A stretch of 64,000 nucleotides of DNA from Cytobacillus oceanisediminis 2691 (GTDB lineage: Bacteria; Bacillota; Bacilli; Bacillales; Cytobacillaceae): assembly GCF_007678455.1 (NCBI RefSeq), contig NZ_VEEP01000006.1, forward strand, positions 278,001 through 342,000, in the 5' to 3' direction. Below are positions 34,624 through 43,823 of this stretch, piece by piece. The position numbers were made by a program, and so were the translations under genes. The notes under the pieces are model-generated. The model had not been told where the DNA came from, searched no databases, and was given only the letters and a program-made list of their open reading frames with translations. The stretch's first letter is position 1. Every line of letters starts with the position of its first letter.

Positions 34624-36444
34624 TTATTTCGCTACCAGGAACATCCTGTTCTTTTTGCGATTGGCGAGATTAATCACATACTCCTTCAATTGAAGAGCAT
34701 TAAAATTCTCAAACCGTTCCAGGAGAAATCCAATCTCATCCTCCTGCTCCAAAACGGCCTTCCCGATAAAAATCTTTGGAAAGACGGGAGTAGGATCAAT
34801 CTCTTTCTCATTCAGCAACTCCTCAAACATCTTCTCCCCAGGACGCAGCCCTGAAAAACGTATCGGAATCTCATCAGTAGAATAGCCCGAAAGCGTTATC
34901 AGATTTTTCGCCAAATCCACAATCTTAACCGGTTCACCCATATCAAGCACAAAGATTTCCCCGCCACTAGCAAGCGATCCAGCTTGAATCACCAGTCTTG
35001 ATGCTTCCGGGATCGTCATGAAGTAACGTGTCATATCAGGATGGGTAACCGTAACCGGACCGCCTGTCTGAATTTGCTTCTTGAATAGCGGAATAACACT
35101 GCCACGGCTGCCAAGCACGTTCCCAAATCGAACAGCCACAAACTTTGTCTTGCTTTCCTGATCGAGTTTTTGAATAATCATCTCTGCTATTCTCTTTGTG
35201 GATCCCATGACATTGGTTGGATTTACTGCCTTATCAGTAGAGACAAGCACAAACGTCCCAATCCCAAATGTGTCAGCCGCCTCTGCGACATTCTTCGTCC
35301 CAAACACATTATTCTTAACGGCTTCTCTCGGGTTATACTCCATTAACGGTACATGCTTATGAGCCGCTGCATGATACACAACATCCGGAGCATGCTCTTC
35401 CATAACCTCGAACATCCTCTCACGGTCCTGGACATCCCCGATCACCGGCACAATCTCGATTTGTTTTCCGTACTGGTTCCGCAATTCCATATCAATTAAA
35501 TAAATGCTGTTCTCTCCATGACCCACAAGCACCAGCTTCTCTGGTTCAAACTTGCAGATCTGCCGGCAAATCTCCGACCCAATCGATCCACCTGCACCGG
35601 TAACCAGCACAGTTTTTCCAGAAACATAATCTGATATGCCGTCAATATCCAATTGTATCGGCTCACGTCCCAACAAATCCTCAACCTCGACGTCACGGAA
35701 GCTGCTGACGGCTACTTTGCCAATCATGATGTCTTCAATCTTTGGCATGATTTGCGGCTTGATATTTGTTTTTGTGCATTCTTCGAAGATTCTTGTCAGC
35801 TCTTCCTTTTTTAATGACGGAATGGCAATGACTATTTTATCGACCTTGTACTTTTCGACGGCTGTGGCGATATCCTTGCTTGTACCTGCTACCGGGATAC
35901 CAAGGATATGCAGCTTGTATTTGTTTGGATCGTCATCAATGAACGCCGCCGGCATTAGTCCTAATTCACGGTTATTCTTCAATTGTCTCGCTACCAGTGT
36001 GCCTGCTTGTCCTGCACCAACAATCAGTAACTTCGTCATATTTTTATCTGCCTTCATGAAGCGGTCGCGAGTAATGCGCCACCAGAAACGGCTGCCGCCA
36101 ATCATCAGGATCAGCAATGTCCATGCGCTGAACAACACACGTCCATACACATCGTAGTCTACAATAAATTGAAAAAGTGTCACCATCAATACCGAAAGTG
36201 TCACCGATTTGGTGATCCCGATCAGTTCTCCGATACTGGCGTATTCCCATGCTTTGTTGTAAAGCATGAATAAAGAAGCAAAAAGGTGGTGACAGATCAA
36301 GAGGACGAAGGCGGTCATAAGAATATTTGTGTAACTAAAGGTATCAATCCTTGGATGAAGTGGAATATAACTGATGTAGACTGCAGCAAACACGATCAAT
36401 GAATCCAGGCCGGCCAGTAAAAATAAACGCTTATGGTAGCTCAT
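34624..36444 (-). CDS. epsC: Membrane-bound UDP-GlcNAc 4,6-dehydratase (EpsC/CapD/PglF-like)
   Basis: A 606-aa protein. Four N-terminal membrane helices (about 1-115) are followed by a CoA_binding-like Rossmann domain (LLIVGAGQAGTLVARQL) and a C-terminal SDR dehydratase with VLVTGAGGSIGSEICRQ, HAAAHKHVPLMEYNPREAVKNN and STDKAVNPTNVMGSTKR. Length and order match EpsC/PglF. It makes UDP-4-keto-6-deoxy-GlcNAc at the membrane for the PglE-like aminotransferase. In B. subtilis epsC is preceded by the EAR antitermination RNA; a similar structured leader lies upstream here. Confidence 0.93.
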   Translation of the reverse strand: MSYHKRLFLLAGLDSLIVFAAVYISYIPLHPRIDTFSYTNILMTAFVLLICHHLFASLFMLYNKAWEYASIGELIGITKSVTLSVLMVTLFQFIVDYDVYGRVLFSAWTLLILMIGGSRFWWRITRDRFMKADKNMTKLLIVGAGQAGTLVARQLKNNRELGLMPAAFIDDDPNKYKLHILGIPVAGTSKDIATAVEKYKVDKIVIAIPSLKKEELTRIFEECTKTNIKPQIMPKIEDIMIGKVAVSSFRDVEVEDLLGREPIQLDIDGISDYVSGKTVLVTGAGGSIGSEICRQICKFEPEKLVLVGHGENSIYLIDMELRNQYGKQIEIVPVIGDVQDRERMFEVMEEHAPDVVYHAAAHKHVPLMEYNPREAVKNNVFGTKNVAEAADTFGIGTFVLVSTDKAVNPTNVMGSTKRIAEMIIQKLDQESKTKFVAVRFGNVLGSRGSVIPLFKKQIQTGGPVTVTHPDMTRYFMTIPEASRLVIQAGSLASGGEIFVLDMGEPVKIVDLAKNLITLSGYSTDEIPIRFSGLRPGEKMFEELLNEKEIDPTPVFPKIFIGKAVLEQEDEIGFLLERFENFNALQLKEYVINLANRKKNRMFLVAK

Positions 36445-36790
36445 CCATATCCCCCTATTAATTTGTAAATTGATTATATTCAGATAATAATTCGCCGTAA
36501 AAATAAATATCTAATGAAAACACACGTGTCAGGACACATGCTTTCACTAGATATCTATAAGAACATTATTGATTTAAACAAAAGTTGAAAAGCAGCTCGT
36601 TTTTCTCTGTTCTTAAAATTGGTAAAAATCGGGCATCTAACCCCCCCTCACACCGCGCTAGTGATAACCGTAGTATCTAAGGAGAGAAAATTCTCCCCCA
36701 CAGCACAGCCGAGTGTCTCCATGGGTAACGGGCAGGAGGCATCGCCGGTCAGGTCTTCCTGACAAAAGAGGTATTTTGAATCACGAGGTG
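36445..36790. other. Leader gap between the phosphatase gene and epsC
   Basis: 346 bp. The phosphatase-proximal part (36625-36770) is the structured RNA. The rest, up to the epsC start at 36444, is AT-rich with no gene seen. Confidence 0.7.
36625..36770 (-). ncRNA. Probable EAR (eps-associated RNA, epsC leader) antitermination element
   Basis: A roughly 145-nt GC-rich island in an AT-rich gap, directly upstream of the epsC-like gene and downstream of the kinase and phosphatase genes. On the minus strand it holds GTCAGG/CCTGAC (loop AAGA), a GGGAGA/TCTCTCC stem with an A/T loop, a conserved-looking GGAGACACTCGGCTGTGCTG strand, a CAC...GTG element, and a G-run that could form a pseudoknot. The EAR of Bacillales eps operons occupies this position and promotes readthrough of distal terminators. 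The call rests on location and structure, not on an alignment. Confidence 0.7.
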
Positions 36791-37555
36791 TTAGAAGAGT
36801 CCAAGGAATTTTTTCTTTTTGACTCGCTGCGGCACTTCTTTGTATACATGGTGATCTTGAACTAGCAACTCCGCATTTTCTTTAAAGAAATACACCATAT
36901 CAACACCGTAATGGGTATCAATCTGATCGTAGGCGTGTGCCATATGAAAGGCACGTTTATTTGTGTTGTGTGCATCGGAGGCGATAAAATGAGCCAGGTT
37001 GGCCTCGATTAGCTGTTCTGAAAATCCTTTGATTTTTTTTCCGAAAATTCCGCAAATACTTGACGCAGTAATCTGTGAAAATGCGCCTTTTTTGACCAAC
37101 TGATAAAGAATGTCCGGGCGCTCGAGGATTTCCTGGTTCCGTTCCGGATGAACAATGATTGGAATTTTCCCTTCCATCTGCAAATCGTACAATAGCTTAT
37201 CGGTATATCTCGGCACATGGCCAGCAGGCAGCTCGATGAATATGTATTTCGAATGGTTCAGCGTGCTGACTTCCCCAAGCGTAATTCCACTCATCAGTTC
37301 TCCATGAATGGCCGGTTCCTGGCCGGGAAGGATTTTCAAAGGGATCTTCTCCGCTTGCAAGACTTCATTTAGTTCATTCGTCTTTTGGATGATTGCCTGT
37401 TTTGTATTTACGTAGCGTCCATTTTTATGATGAGGGGTAGCAATGATTGTGTCGATTCCTTCCCGGACCGCAGCACGTGCCATTTCGATGCTGTCTTCCA
37501 TGGATTGCGCACCATCGTCTATTCCTGCTAATATATGACAATGTAAATCTATCAT
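36791..37555 (-). CDS. ywqE: Tyrosine-protein phosphatase of the PHP family (YwqE/CpsB-like)
   Basis: A 254-aa PHP-fold metal phosphatase: MIDLHCHILAGIDDGA at the start (His5, His7), IIATPHHKNGRY, PGQE, IIVHPERN and FIASDAHNTNKRA, the successive metal ligands. It removes phosphate from the tyrosine kinase encoded just upstream and from its targets, and so controls polysaccharide synthesis. It sits 113 bp after the kinase gene and just before the structured leader of epsC. Confidence 0.92.
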   Translation of the reverse strand: MIDLHCHILAGIDDGAQSMEDSIEMARAAVREGIDTIIATPHHKNGRYVNTKQAIIQKTNELNEVLQAEKIPLKILPGQEPAIHGELMSGITLGEVSTLNHSKYIFIELPAGHVPRYTDKLLYDLQMEGKIPIIVHPERNQEILERPDILYQLVKKGAFSQITASSICGIFGKKIKGFSEQLIEANLAHFIASDAHNTNKRAFHMAHAYDQIDTHYGVDMVYFFKENAELLVQDHHVYKEVPQRVKKKKFLGLF

Positions 37556-37668
37556 CGCGCTCCCCCATTTCCATTATTTTGTAACTTTTATAGGTCTTTT
37601 CTTATATTACCATTTATACCCCTAATGGGTAAATGGGGGAATTTTGTCGAATTCTAGTCGAATTACAG

Positions 37669-38382
37669 TTATTTATTTCCATAATAGTAATAGTAATCTG
37701 ATTTTTGCAGCTTCTTATGGTTAAGGACCGCCCCCAACAGCTTACTTTTAGCATTTCTCAGCATTTCCTTTGCTTTTGCTGCTTCTTCCATATCCGTCTT
37801 TCCGCTGTATACAACCAAAATGGAACCATCACATTTATTCGCAATTACCTGGGCATCCGTCACTGCCATTACAGGTGGTGTATCAAAGATAATGATATCA
37901 AAATGCTCCCTTGCTTCTCTTAAGAATAGGTCCATAGCTTTTGACCCAAGCAACTCTGCAGGATTGGGCGGAATTGGCCCGCTTGTGAGAATACTAAGGT
38001 TTTCAATGTCCGATTCATCCACTGCCTCGACCAGCTGCATTTGCTTCGATAATACAGATGTCATCCCAAAAGTATTGGTTAAATTGAATGTATAATGAAC
38101 GGTAGGTTTCCTTAGGTCTGCATCCACCAACAGTACCTGCTTCTCCTGCTGCGCAAATACAACAGCCAGGTTTGCCGCAGTTGTTGACTTCCCTTCCGTT
38201 GGTCCAGCGGATGTTACCATGATTGCCTGGATCTCTTCATCCACGGAGGAAAATTCAATATTTGTCCTGATTGTCCGGTACTGCTCGGATATTGGAGATT
38301 TAGGATCAAAAAACGTAATAAGCTTCCTTTTCGAATCGGACGCAGCCTTTTTTCTATTTTTTTTAAGAGCCAAAAGACTCAC
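37669..38382 (-). CDS. ywqD: BY-type tyrosine kinase (YwqD/CpsD-like)
   Basis: A 237-aa cytoplasmic P-loop kinase. Walker A is TSAGPTEGKSTTAANLA (57-73), Walker A' is VLLVDADLRKP, Walker B is IIIFDTPPV, and the C-terminus has a tyrosine cluster (SDYYYYYGNK) that is autophosphorylated. It needs the membrane modulator encoded upstream, whose gene overlaps it by 20 bp. It regulates chain length and export and may phosphorylate nucleotide-sugar enzymes. Confidence 0.93.
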   Translation of the reverse strand: MSLLALKKNRKKAASDSKRKLITFFDPKSPISEQYRTIRTNIEFSSVDEEIQAIMVTSAGPTEGKSTTAANLAVVFAQQEKQVLLVDADLRKPTVHYTFNLTNTFGMTSVLSKQMQLVEAVDESDIENLSILTSGPIPPNPAELLGSKAMDLFLREAREHFDIIIFDTPPVMAVTDAQVIANKCDGSILVVYSGKTDMEEAAKAKEMLRNAKSKLLGAVLNHKKLQKSDYYYYYGNK

Positions 38383-39106
38383 CTCTTGATCTTGTTTTTC
38401 TATCTGTACGTCTTCTCTTCATTTCTTCCATTTTTGCATCTTCAATGACTGAAATCACTCCCAGAATAGGAAGCTCCAGATTCTTTTCGACATCCTGCTC
38501 ATTTTTAACTGTGTTATCCAGATACTCCAGCAAGAAAGCAAGCCCAATCCCTGCCATTAGGCCGACAACCAAAGCAATCGCAATATTTAAAACAGGCTGT
38601 GGCTTGATTGGAGATTGGCCATCCGTCACCTGTGCATTTGCCAGGATGCTGATATTGTCTACCTTCATGATGTTTTCTTCTTTAAAGACTTCCGCAATCT
38701 TGTTCGCAAGATCTGCTGCACGGTTCGCATCCTCATCTTGCACGGAAATATTCATTACCTGTGAATCTTTTTCGCTGCCAACAGTGATTTTTTCGCTCAG
38801 TTGCGCCGAGGTTATATCCAAATCCATTTCGTCAATCACTTTATCCAGGATAGCCGGACTTTTAATGATGACCATATAGGTGTTGATCAACTGAAGGCTT
38901 GTCTGAAGTTCAGCTGGGTTATAATTTACCTGATCAGAATTCGACTTATTAACAAGAATTTGTGTCGATGCCTGGTAGATTGGCGTCAAAAAGAAAAAAC
39001 TGACAATACCACTTACCATAACTGCAGTTAATGTAATTGCCAGGATTAGGAGTAAACGTTTCTTCAGTGTTTCAAATAAATCTTTTAAACTAATAGTCTC
39101 TTCCAT
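38363..39106 (-). CDS. ywqC: Wzz-type chain-length and kinase modulator (YwqC/CapA-like)
   Basis: A 247-aa membrane protein with two transmembrane segments (LLLILAITLTAVMVSGIVSFFFL near 18-40; ALVVGLMAGIGLAFLLEYL near 177-195), an extracellular Wzz domain between them and the proline-containing SPIKPQPVLNIAIALV signature. Its cytoplasmic tail activates the YwqD-type kinase. First gene of the polysaccharide operon; AGGAGGAG precedes the ATG. Confidence 0.92.
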   Translation of the reverse strand: MEETISLKDLFETLKKRLLLILAITLTAVMVSGIVSFFFLTPIYQASTQILVNKSNSDQVNYNPAELQTSLQLINTYMVIIKSPAILDKVIDEMDLDITSAQLSEKITVGSEKDSQVMNISVQDEDANRAADLANKIAEVFKEENIMKVDNISILANAQVTDGQSPIKPQPVLNIAIALVVGLMAGIGLAFLLEYLDNTVKNEQDVEKNLELPILGVISVIEDAKMEEMKRRRTDRKTRSRGESFGS

Positions 39107-39149
39107 TTTGCTCCTCCTGAATATGTAAAAAAAATGAAAATCCCCGGGT

Positions 39150-39155
39150 ATTATA
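39150..39155 (-). promoter_or_regulatory. Extended -10 promoter of the polysaccharide operon
   Basis: The minus strand reads TGATATAAT (TG-N-TATAAT) 44 bp upstream of the ywqC ATG. No strong -35 is seen at 17 bp, as is common for extended -10 promoters. It is back-to-back with the promoter of the SGNH gene. Confidence 0.6.
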
Positions 39156-39184
39156 TCATAACAGCTTGTAAAAAATGTTGATTG

Positions 39185-39213
39185 TTGTCATAATTTTAAT
39201 TAGTTTGTAATCT
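39185..39213 (+). promoter_or_regulatory. Candidate sigma-A promoter of the SGNH-like gene
   Basis: TTGTCA (39185-39190), a 17-bp spacer and TAATCT (39208-39213), upstream of the ATG at 39318. Confidence 0.5.
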
Positions 39214-39317
39214 TTCCCTATTCTATCATCTTTAACTTATTTTATCTGTATGTTTTTGGGATTTTTTAAAATTGGTATAAATTACATGCATTGATTGAGG
39301 GGTGAATATTTGACATT

Positions 39318-40100
39318 ATGAAAAACTTTATACTCATTTTATTTTCAATTGGTTGCGCCCTTGTGCTGTTCCTTGGCAATCAGCAGTGGAAGGAAAAGGT
39401 ACAGGTAAAAAGCCGTTCAACAAGTGCAGCGATGACAGAAAGAAACCAGGATAACAATCCTGATGAAGATTCACATAAAAAACTGAGTGCGCTTACAAAA
39501 AATTGGCCAGTTAGTGCAAAAGCTTTGTTCAAGGCTGCAGTTCAAGAAGAACGACCATTCAAAGTTATCCTGGCAGGTTCACCCGCATTGGGGAATGACG
39601 AATCCAGCTGGGCAGAACTTTTAAAAAATAAGCTGGAAAGTACTTATGGCGATGCCTTAGAAGTTACAGTGAAAAGCTATGCGATGACCTCTCAGGAGTT
39701 CATCCAGGAAAAAAAGCAAAACGAACTGGCTGCTGAACAGGCAGATCTCGTTCTGCTGGAGCCCTTCATCCTGATGAATAACGGCAAAGTTGCCAATGAC
39801 CAGGCATCAGATCATTATTCTGTGATCATTGATGCAATCCAATCAGCAAATCCTAATACGGTAGTCATTCTCCAGCCGGCGAATCCGCTCTCAAAAGCAA
39901 GATTCTACCCTCTGCAGGTTGATGCGCTTAAAGGGTATGCCGCTGCAAATGGATTGACCTACCTTGACCACTGGCAGGCATGGCCGGAAACAGAGAAGGA
40001 AAGAATGGAATTATTGGCTGGCGGAGACCCAAACTTCCCGAATGAAGATGGTCATAAACTTTGGGCAGAATACTTAATTGATTATTTCATTGCAGAATAA
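39318..40100 (+). CDS. Exported SGNH/GDSL hydrolase-like protein
   Basis: A 260-aa protein with an N-terminal signal anchor (about 1-20) and an SGNH-like domain from about residue 70. Block I reads VILAGSPALGNDESSW, where Gly-Ser replaces the usual GDS; QADLVLLEPFILMNN is the block II/III region, and PNEDGHKLWAEYL at the end supplies the Asp and His. Such proteins act outside the cell as esterases or O-acetyltransferase partners. It is divergent from the polysaccharide operon, which suggests a role in modifying the glycan. The ribosome binding site (GAGGGGTG) is 13-14 nt from the ATG, unusually far. Confidence 0.75.
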   Translation: MKNFILILFSIGCALVLFLGNQQWKEKVQVKSRSTSAAMTERNQDNNPDEDSHKKLSALTKNWPVSAKALFKAAVQEERPFKVILAGSPALGNDESSWAELLKNKLESTYGDALEVTVKSYAMTSQEFIQEKKQNELAAEQADLVLLEPFILMNNGKVANDQASDHYSVIIDAIQSANPNTVVILQPANPLSKARFYPLQVDALKGYAAANGLTYLDHWQAWPETEKERMELLAGGDPNFPNEDGHKLWAEYLIDYFIAE

Positions 40101-40101
40101 G

Positions 40102-40136
40102 AAAATGGTGACTCGAAGCTGAGTCACCATTTTTTA
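40102..40136 (+). terminator. Terminator of the SGNH-like gene
   Basis: GGTGACTC and GAGTCACC pair around GAAGCT and are followed by ATTTTTTAT. Confidence 0.85.
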
Positions 40137-40400
40137 TTTCTATACCAGAAGCCCCTGCTTCCTCAAAAAATCTATTGGTTAGTTTATCTAATAATGGCAG
40201 CATTGCTTTGGGCATCGCCGTGGCAGAAAAATGCGTTGCTAAGTTTGCTTCGGTATTGATTGCTTTAGGTAGTTTTCTCATCGAATTAGCACCCTTAGGA
40301 AGTCTTCAAAACTATCATAAAAGCATGAAGCTATGACACATTAGGAAGGTATTTAATTAAAACAAAAAAGCAAATGGACTGTGCAGCCATTTGCCATCTA

Positions 40401-40556
40401 TTATCTTGCTGAAGAATTCTTCAATTCTATTTTTAATTCATCCATAATACTTTTCACAGTAATTTCTTTTTCATTCATGCCTTTATCATAGGCTTTTTTC
40501 AGGATATTGAAAAAGTGTTCCTGACTGAGTCCTGTACCCTCTAAACGCTGTTCCAC
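40401..40556 (-). CDS. Small hypothetical protein
   Basis: A 51-aa, charged helical protein beginning MEQRLEGTGLSQEHFFNILKKA and ending DELKIELKNSSAR. The GTG at 40556 is preferred, as GGGAGG lies 8 nt upstream; the longer frame to 40604 has no site. No family is recognised. It is alone, on the strand opposite its neighbours. Confidence 0.6.
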   Translation of the reverse strand: MEQRLEGTGLSQEHFFNILKKAYDKGMNEKEITVKSIMDELKIELKNSSAR

Positions 40557-40766
40557 TACAAGAACCTCCCTGATGATCCAATATCGATATTTTATATAAA
40601 ACAATCAACAATGTAAATATTTTTCCAGTATGTCACAAAAGTTTAAAATTGTCGTCACACTATTAAAAATTGTGTTATTAATTGTCAGATAAGGTATAAA
40701 TTAAGAGATTCATATGATAAAATGACCATAGACTATTCGATCAATCCTATAGGAGCTGAAAACAAT

Positions 40767-41738
40767 TTGAAAAAGAAAGCCACTGCATACGCTACTTTTG
40801 TCCTTCTTGCCTCGACTGCCTTTGCCGCAAATGCTTCAGCCATGACCTATACTGTTCAAAATGGCGATACACTGTACAGCATTGCTCAGAAAAACAACAT
40901 CACAGTATCTGAAATCATAAATGCGAATAACTTAACCTCTAATGTAATCTATGTCAACCAAACACTTGAAGTTCCATCGAAACCTGTATACAAAAGCCAA
41001 GTTTCCAATTCAAATGCAAGCAATACATATACCGTTAAAAAAGGGGATACCCTGATTAAAATTGCCAACACACATAAAGTTTCCCTTGCTGAACTTATGG
41101 TCAGGAATCGAATCAGGGACCATGTCATCCAGCCTGGTCAAAAGCTTGTCGTCCCAAGGGGCACTACCCCTGCTGCTAATACCCCTGCACCCGCACCGGC
41201 AAACGAGGGTGTTTATATCGTGAAAGCTGGCGATACATTAAGCAAGATCAGCAGCGAATACTCAATGACTGTACAGCAGCTTAAAACGTTGAACAACCTG
41301 AGTTCCGATTTGATTTATGTCGGACAGACATTAAAAGTGACCGGTTCAAGCGACACAGCCCTTCCTCCAGCCAATCCGGACAGACCGGCTGTTGTTGATG
41401 AGGCATATAAGGTTTTAGGAGTACCATATAAATGGGCCGGGAATACACCGGATGGGTTTGACTGCAGCGGTTTCATTTACTACAGCTTCAATAAGGCAGG
41501 CAAACAAATAGGCCGCTATTCCTCAGAAGGTTATTTCAGCCGATCTTATTATATTGACAAGCCGAAGCCCGGCGACCTTGTATTCTTTGCGAATACCTAT
41601 AAGCCAGGTATTTCCCATATGGGCATTTATATCGGGAACAATGAGTTCATTCACGCTGGATCCAATGGAGTAGAAATTACCAATCTGGATAACTCTTATT
41701 ATAAAAAGCATTTTGACAGTTTTAAACGTTTCTACTAA
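40767..41738 (+). CDS. LysM - NlpC/P60 cell-wall endopeptidase
   Basis: A 323-aa secreted peptidoglycan hydrolase. A signal peptide (1-24) is followed by three LysM repeats, each with GDTL (YTVQNGDTL, YTVKKGDTL, YIVKAGDTL), and then a C-terminal NlpC/P60 domain with catalytic Cys in PDGFDCSGFIYY and His in ISHMGIYIG, with FIHAGSNGVE as the third-residue region. It is like LytF/CwlS D,L-endopeptidases that cut cross-links at the septum or poles. TTG at 40767 is the start, since AGGAG is upstream and the signal peptide begins there; the ATG 45 bp earlier would add a charged leader. Confidence 0.9.
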   Translation: MKKKATAYATFVLLASTAFAANASAMTYTVQNGDTLYSIAQKNNITVSEIINANNLTSNVIYVNQTLEVPSKPVYKSQVSNSNASNTYTVKKGDTLIKIANTHKVSLAELMVRNRIRDHVIQPGQKLVVPRGTTPAANTPAPAPANEGVYIVKAGDTLSKISSEYSMTVQQLKTLNNLSSDLIYVGQTLKVTGSSDTALPPANPDRPAVVDEAYKVLGVPYKWAGNTPDGFDCSGFIYYSFNKAGKQIGRYSSEGYFSRSYYIDKPKPGDLVFFANTYKPGISHMGIYIGNNEFIHAGSNGVEITNLDNSYYKKHFDSFKRFY

Positions 41739-41780
41739 GCTTCTTTATTCCACGTTCTTTTTCTTTTTAAACCTAAATAA

Positions 41781-41818
41781 AAACAAGGCAGCCTCCAATT
41801 GGAAGCTGCCTTTGTGTT
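41781..41818. terminator. Bidirectional terminator between convergent genes
   Basis: ACAAGGCAGC (41783-41792) and GCTGCCTTTGT pair around TCCAATTGGA, with A and T tracts on both sides. Confidence 0.8.
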
Positions 41819-41819
41819 T

Positions 41820-43502
41820 TTATCGAATATGTCCATTAAGCTGACTTTCTGCAGTAGTCGAAACGGAACCTGTTCCTCCGACTATATGGATGTTATCAAT
41901 CTCTGCCTGGTAGCTCTGCAGGAAGCTGTTGACTTTCGCTTCAAGCTTTGCTGATGTAGTCAGCAGGATTGGTCCTCTGTGATAGTTCGCAAGCGGTGCA
42001 CCTGAAAGGGCATCCGGGAAGATATCCCCGCGAACGACTGTCAGGGTATCCATGCTGATCCCGAAGTTTTCTATTCCAAACTTCGCAACATTAATTGCAA
42101 CCTCGTAGCGGTCCTTGCCGCCGATTCTTTCAACATAAGCGCCTTGACGCAGCTGCTTGATTTTCGTAACAACGCTGTCCTTCACGGTTGCTGGTCCGCC
42201 AACAACGATATAGTTCGTGATTTGCGGGTTGTTTTTGATGAATGTCTGAACCGGATCTGTGATTCCGTCCTGCTTTACAAGAAGAATCGGCATTCCTGTT
42301 GTACCAGCAATCGTAGATGCAGACAAGGCATCAGGGAATACCATTCCGCTCGCGATGATCGCTGTATCAGAACCGTAACTTGCTGCTACACGTTCTGCTG
42401 TATCAGCTGAAACAACAAAGCGGTCTTTTCCGCCAATACGTTCGATATCTGTTACGCCAAGCTTTTTAAGCTGTGCTTCTACGTTTGTAGAAACGGAGCC
42501 TGTTCCGCCAAGGATGATAGCGCGATCAGCACCAAGATTGACAATCTGGTTCTGGATTGCTGCAGGAAGTGAGTTTGTTGCTGTTAACAGTACCGGAGCT
42601 CCCTCAACTGCTGCCAGTGGTCCGCCTGAAAGCGCATCAGGGTACATATCACCGCGCGCAATCACCACTGTGCCCGTATTGTAATGCCATTTATTCAATT
42701 GTTTGCTTACACCTGCTGATACTTCATAGCGATCCTTGCCCGCGATTCTTGAAATACCAGGAAGAGTGATAAGGTGACTGGAGTACACTGCGTTGCCAGT
42801 CGATTCTACCGCATTCATGTAAAGGCCATTTAAACCTTTCTCAATCTTCACACCCTGGCTGAATGATCCCGGATTCTCATTCTGCTCATAGGCAATATCG
42901 TTGCTTTCAATTGTAAGATATCGAGCATCTGTGCTTCCCTTTACCGTAAAGGTTGTGGAGGCACCCTTGGCAAGACGAATTTCATTGCTGGCTGGTGATG
43001 TAACCTGCAATGCAGGCAATGTCAAATCAGGCTGTCCAACGAAATTCCCGTTTAGTTCATAACGATAGTCGATTTCTCCATCGCCAAAGTTCGTTACTGC
43101 AAGTGAGTAGTTGCCGGCTGGAAGGTTGTAGGAACCATCAGCTTCTGGATAAACCATTTCTTCTGTTTCGTATGTGTAGATAATATAGTCGATATTTTCA
43201 TGGTTATTATCAGTGACGGTAAACTTTCCGCCTGCTGACTGAAAATTATATTCGTGTGTGTGATAGTAATCTACTTTGTTAGCATACACTGCCTTTGTGA
43301 CAGAAGCTAGAGCAGAAAAAGAAGTTTGTTTTTCTGGCTGGTAATCACGATTTTTCAATGTTGATACAAGCTGCTGTGCGGCCAATTCTTTTTGATAATC
43401 CGGAACTTCTGGTCCTTCAGCAAGAGTGGCTGGGGTAAAAACTAGTGAGGTTAGAAGAGCTGCTGTTGTGAGAGTTGAATATAACTTTGTAATAGATTTC
43501 AT
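41820..43502 (-). CDS. Secreted cell-wall-binding repeat 2 (CWB2) protein
   Basis: A 560-aa secreted protein. A signal peptide (1-28) and an N-terminal beta-rich domain of about 220 residues precede three CWB2 repeats (about 255-350, 355-450 and 455-555). Each has an RIAGKDRYEVS/RIGGKDRF entry, a DALSG/DALSA segment and an ILGGTGSVS or VVGGPATVK end. CWB2 repeats bind anionic wall polymers and hold proteins in the wall. The N-terminal domain (YYHTHEYNFQSAGGKFTVTD) has no recognised function. It is about 50% similar along its length to the protein at 52620-54299. Confidence 0.88.
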   Translation of the reverse strand: MKSITKLYSTLTTAALLTSLVFTPATLAEGPEVPDYQKELAAQQLVSTLKNRDYQPEKQTSFSALASVTKAVYANKVDYYHTHEYNFQSAGGKFTVTDNNHENIDYIIYTYETEEMVYPEADGSYNLPAGNYSLAVTNFGDGEIDYRYELNGNFVGQPDLTLPALQVTSPASNEIRLAKGASTTFTVKGSTDARYLTIESNDIAYEQNENPGSFSQGVKIEKGLNGLYMNAVESTGNAVYSSHLITLPGISRIAGKDRYEVSAGVSKQLNKWHYNTGTVVIARGDMYPDALSGGPLAAVEGAPVLLTATNSLPAAIQNQIVNLGADRAIILGGTGSVSTNVEAQLKKLGVTDIERIGGKDRFVVSADTAERVAASYGSDTAIIASGMVFPDALSASTIAGTTGMPILLVKQDGITDPVQTFIKNNPQITNYIVVGGPATVKDSVVTKIKQLRQGAYVERIGGKDRYEVAINVAKFGIENFGISMDTLTVVRGDIFPDALSGAPLANYHRGPILLTTSAKLEAKVNSFLQSYQAEIDNIHIVGGTGSVSTTAESQLNGHIR

Positions 43503-43823
43503 TTTTCCGCTCCTTCAATAAATTGGAAGTATATCCAAAATCCATTTTAATCGGATAATATTGAAATGTAATGAATATTTTGGACTATTAATATAGTAAA
43601 CTATTTGGTAATTTTTATCCAACTATATTCCAAGATTTCTATATTTCTTATAGGTTTAAAACTTTTATAAGGAGCCATTCCTGTAAATTTCTCCCCTTCT
43701 TAAAAACTCTAATGAAGACAAGAAAAGCAATATAACGAAAATTTTAATGATTAAGAATCAACTTTTTATCATTACGTCTCGTCTAAAACCTGAACGAATG
43801 TCTATAAGCCGGGAGGTGAAGTA
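43503..43823. other. Divergent intergenic region
   Basis: 321 bp between the CWB2 gene and the sigma factor gene, AT-rich, presumably holding both promoters. No clear consensus pair or repeat was recognised. Confidence 0.5.

Noticed and set aside
40087..40281. 64-aa minus-strand frame (MRKLPKAINTEANLATHFSA...)
   Set aside because: It has a fair ribosome binding site and might be a remnant of a larger gene, but it crosses the SGNH terminator and the end of that gene. I recognise no family, so it is not called.
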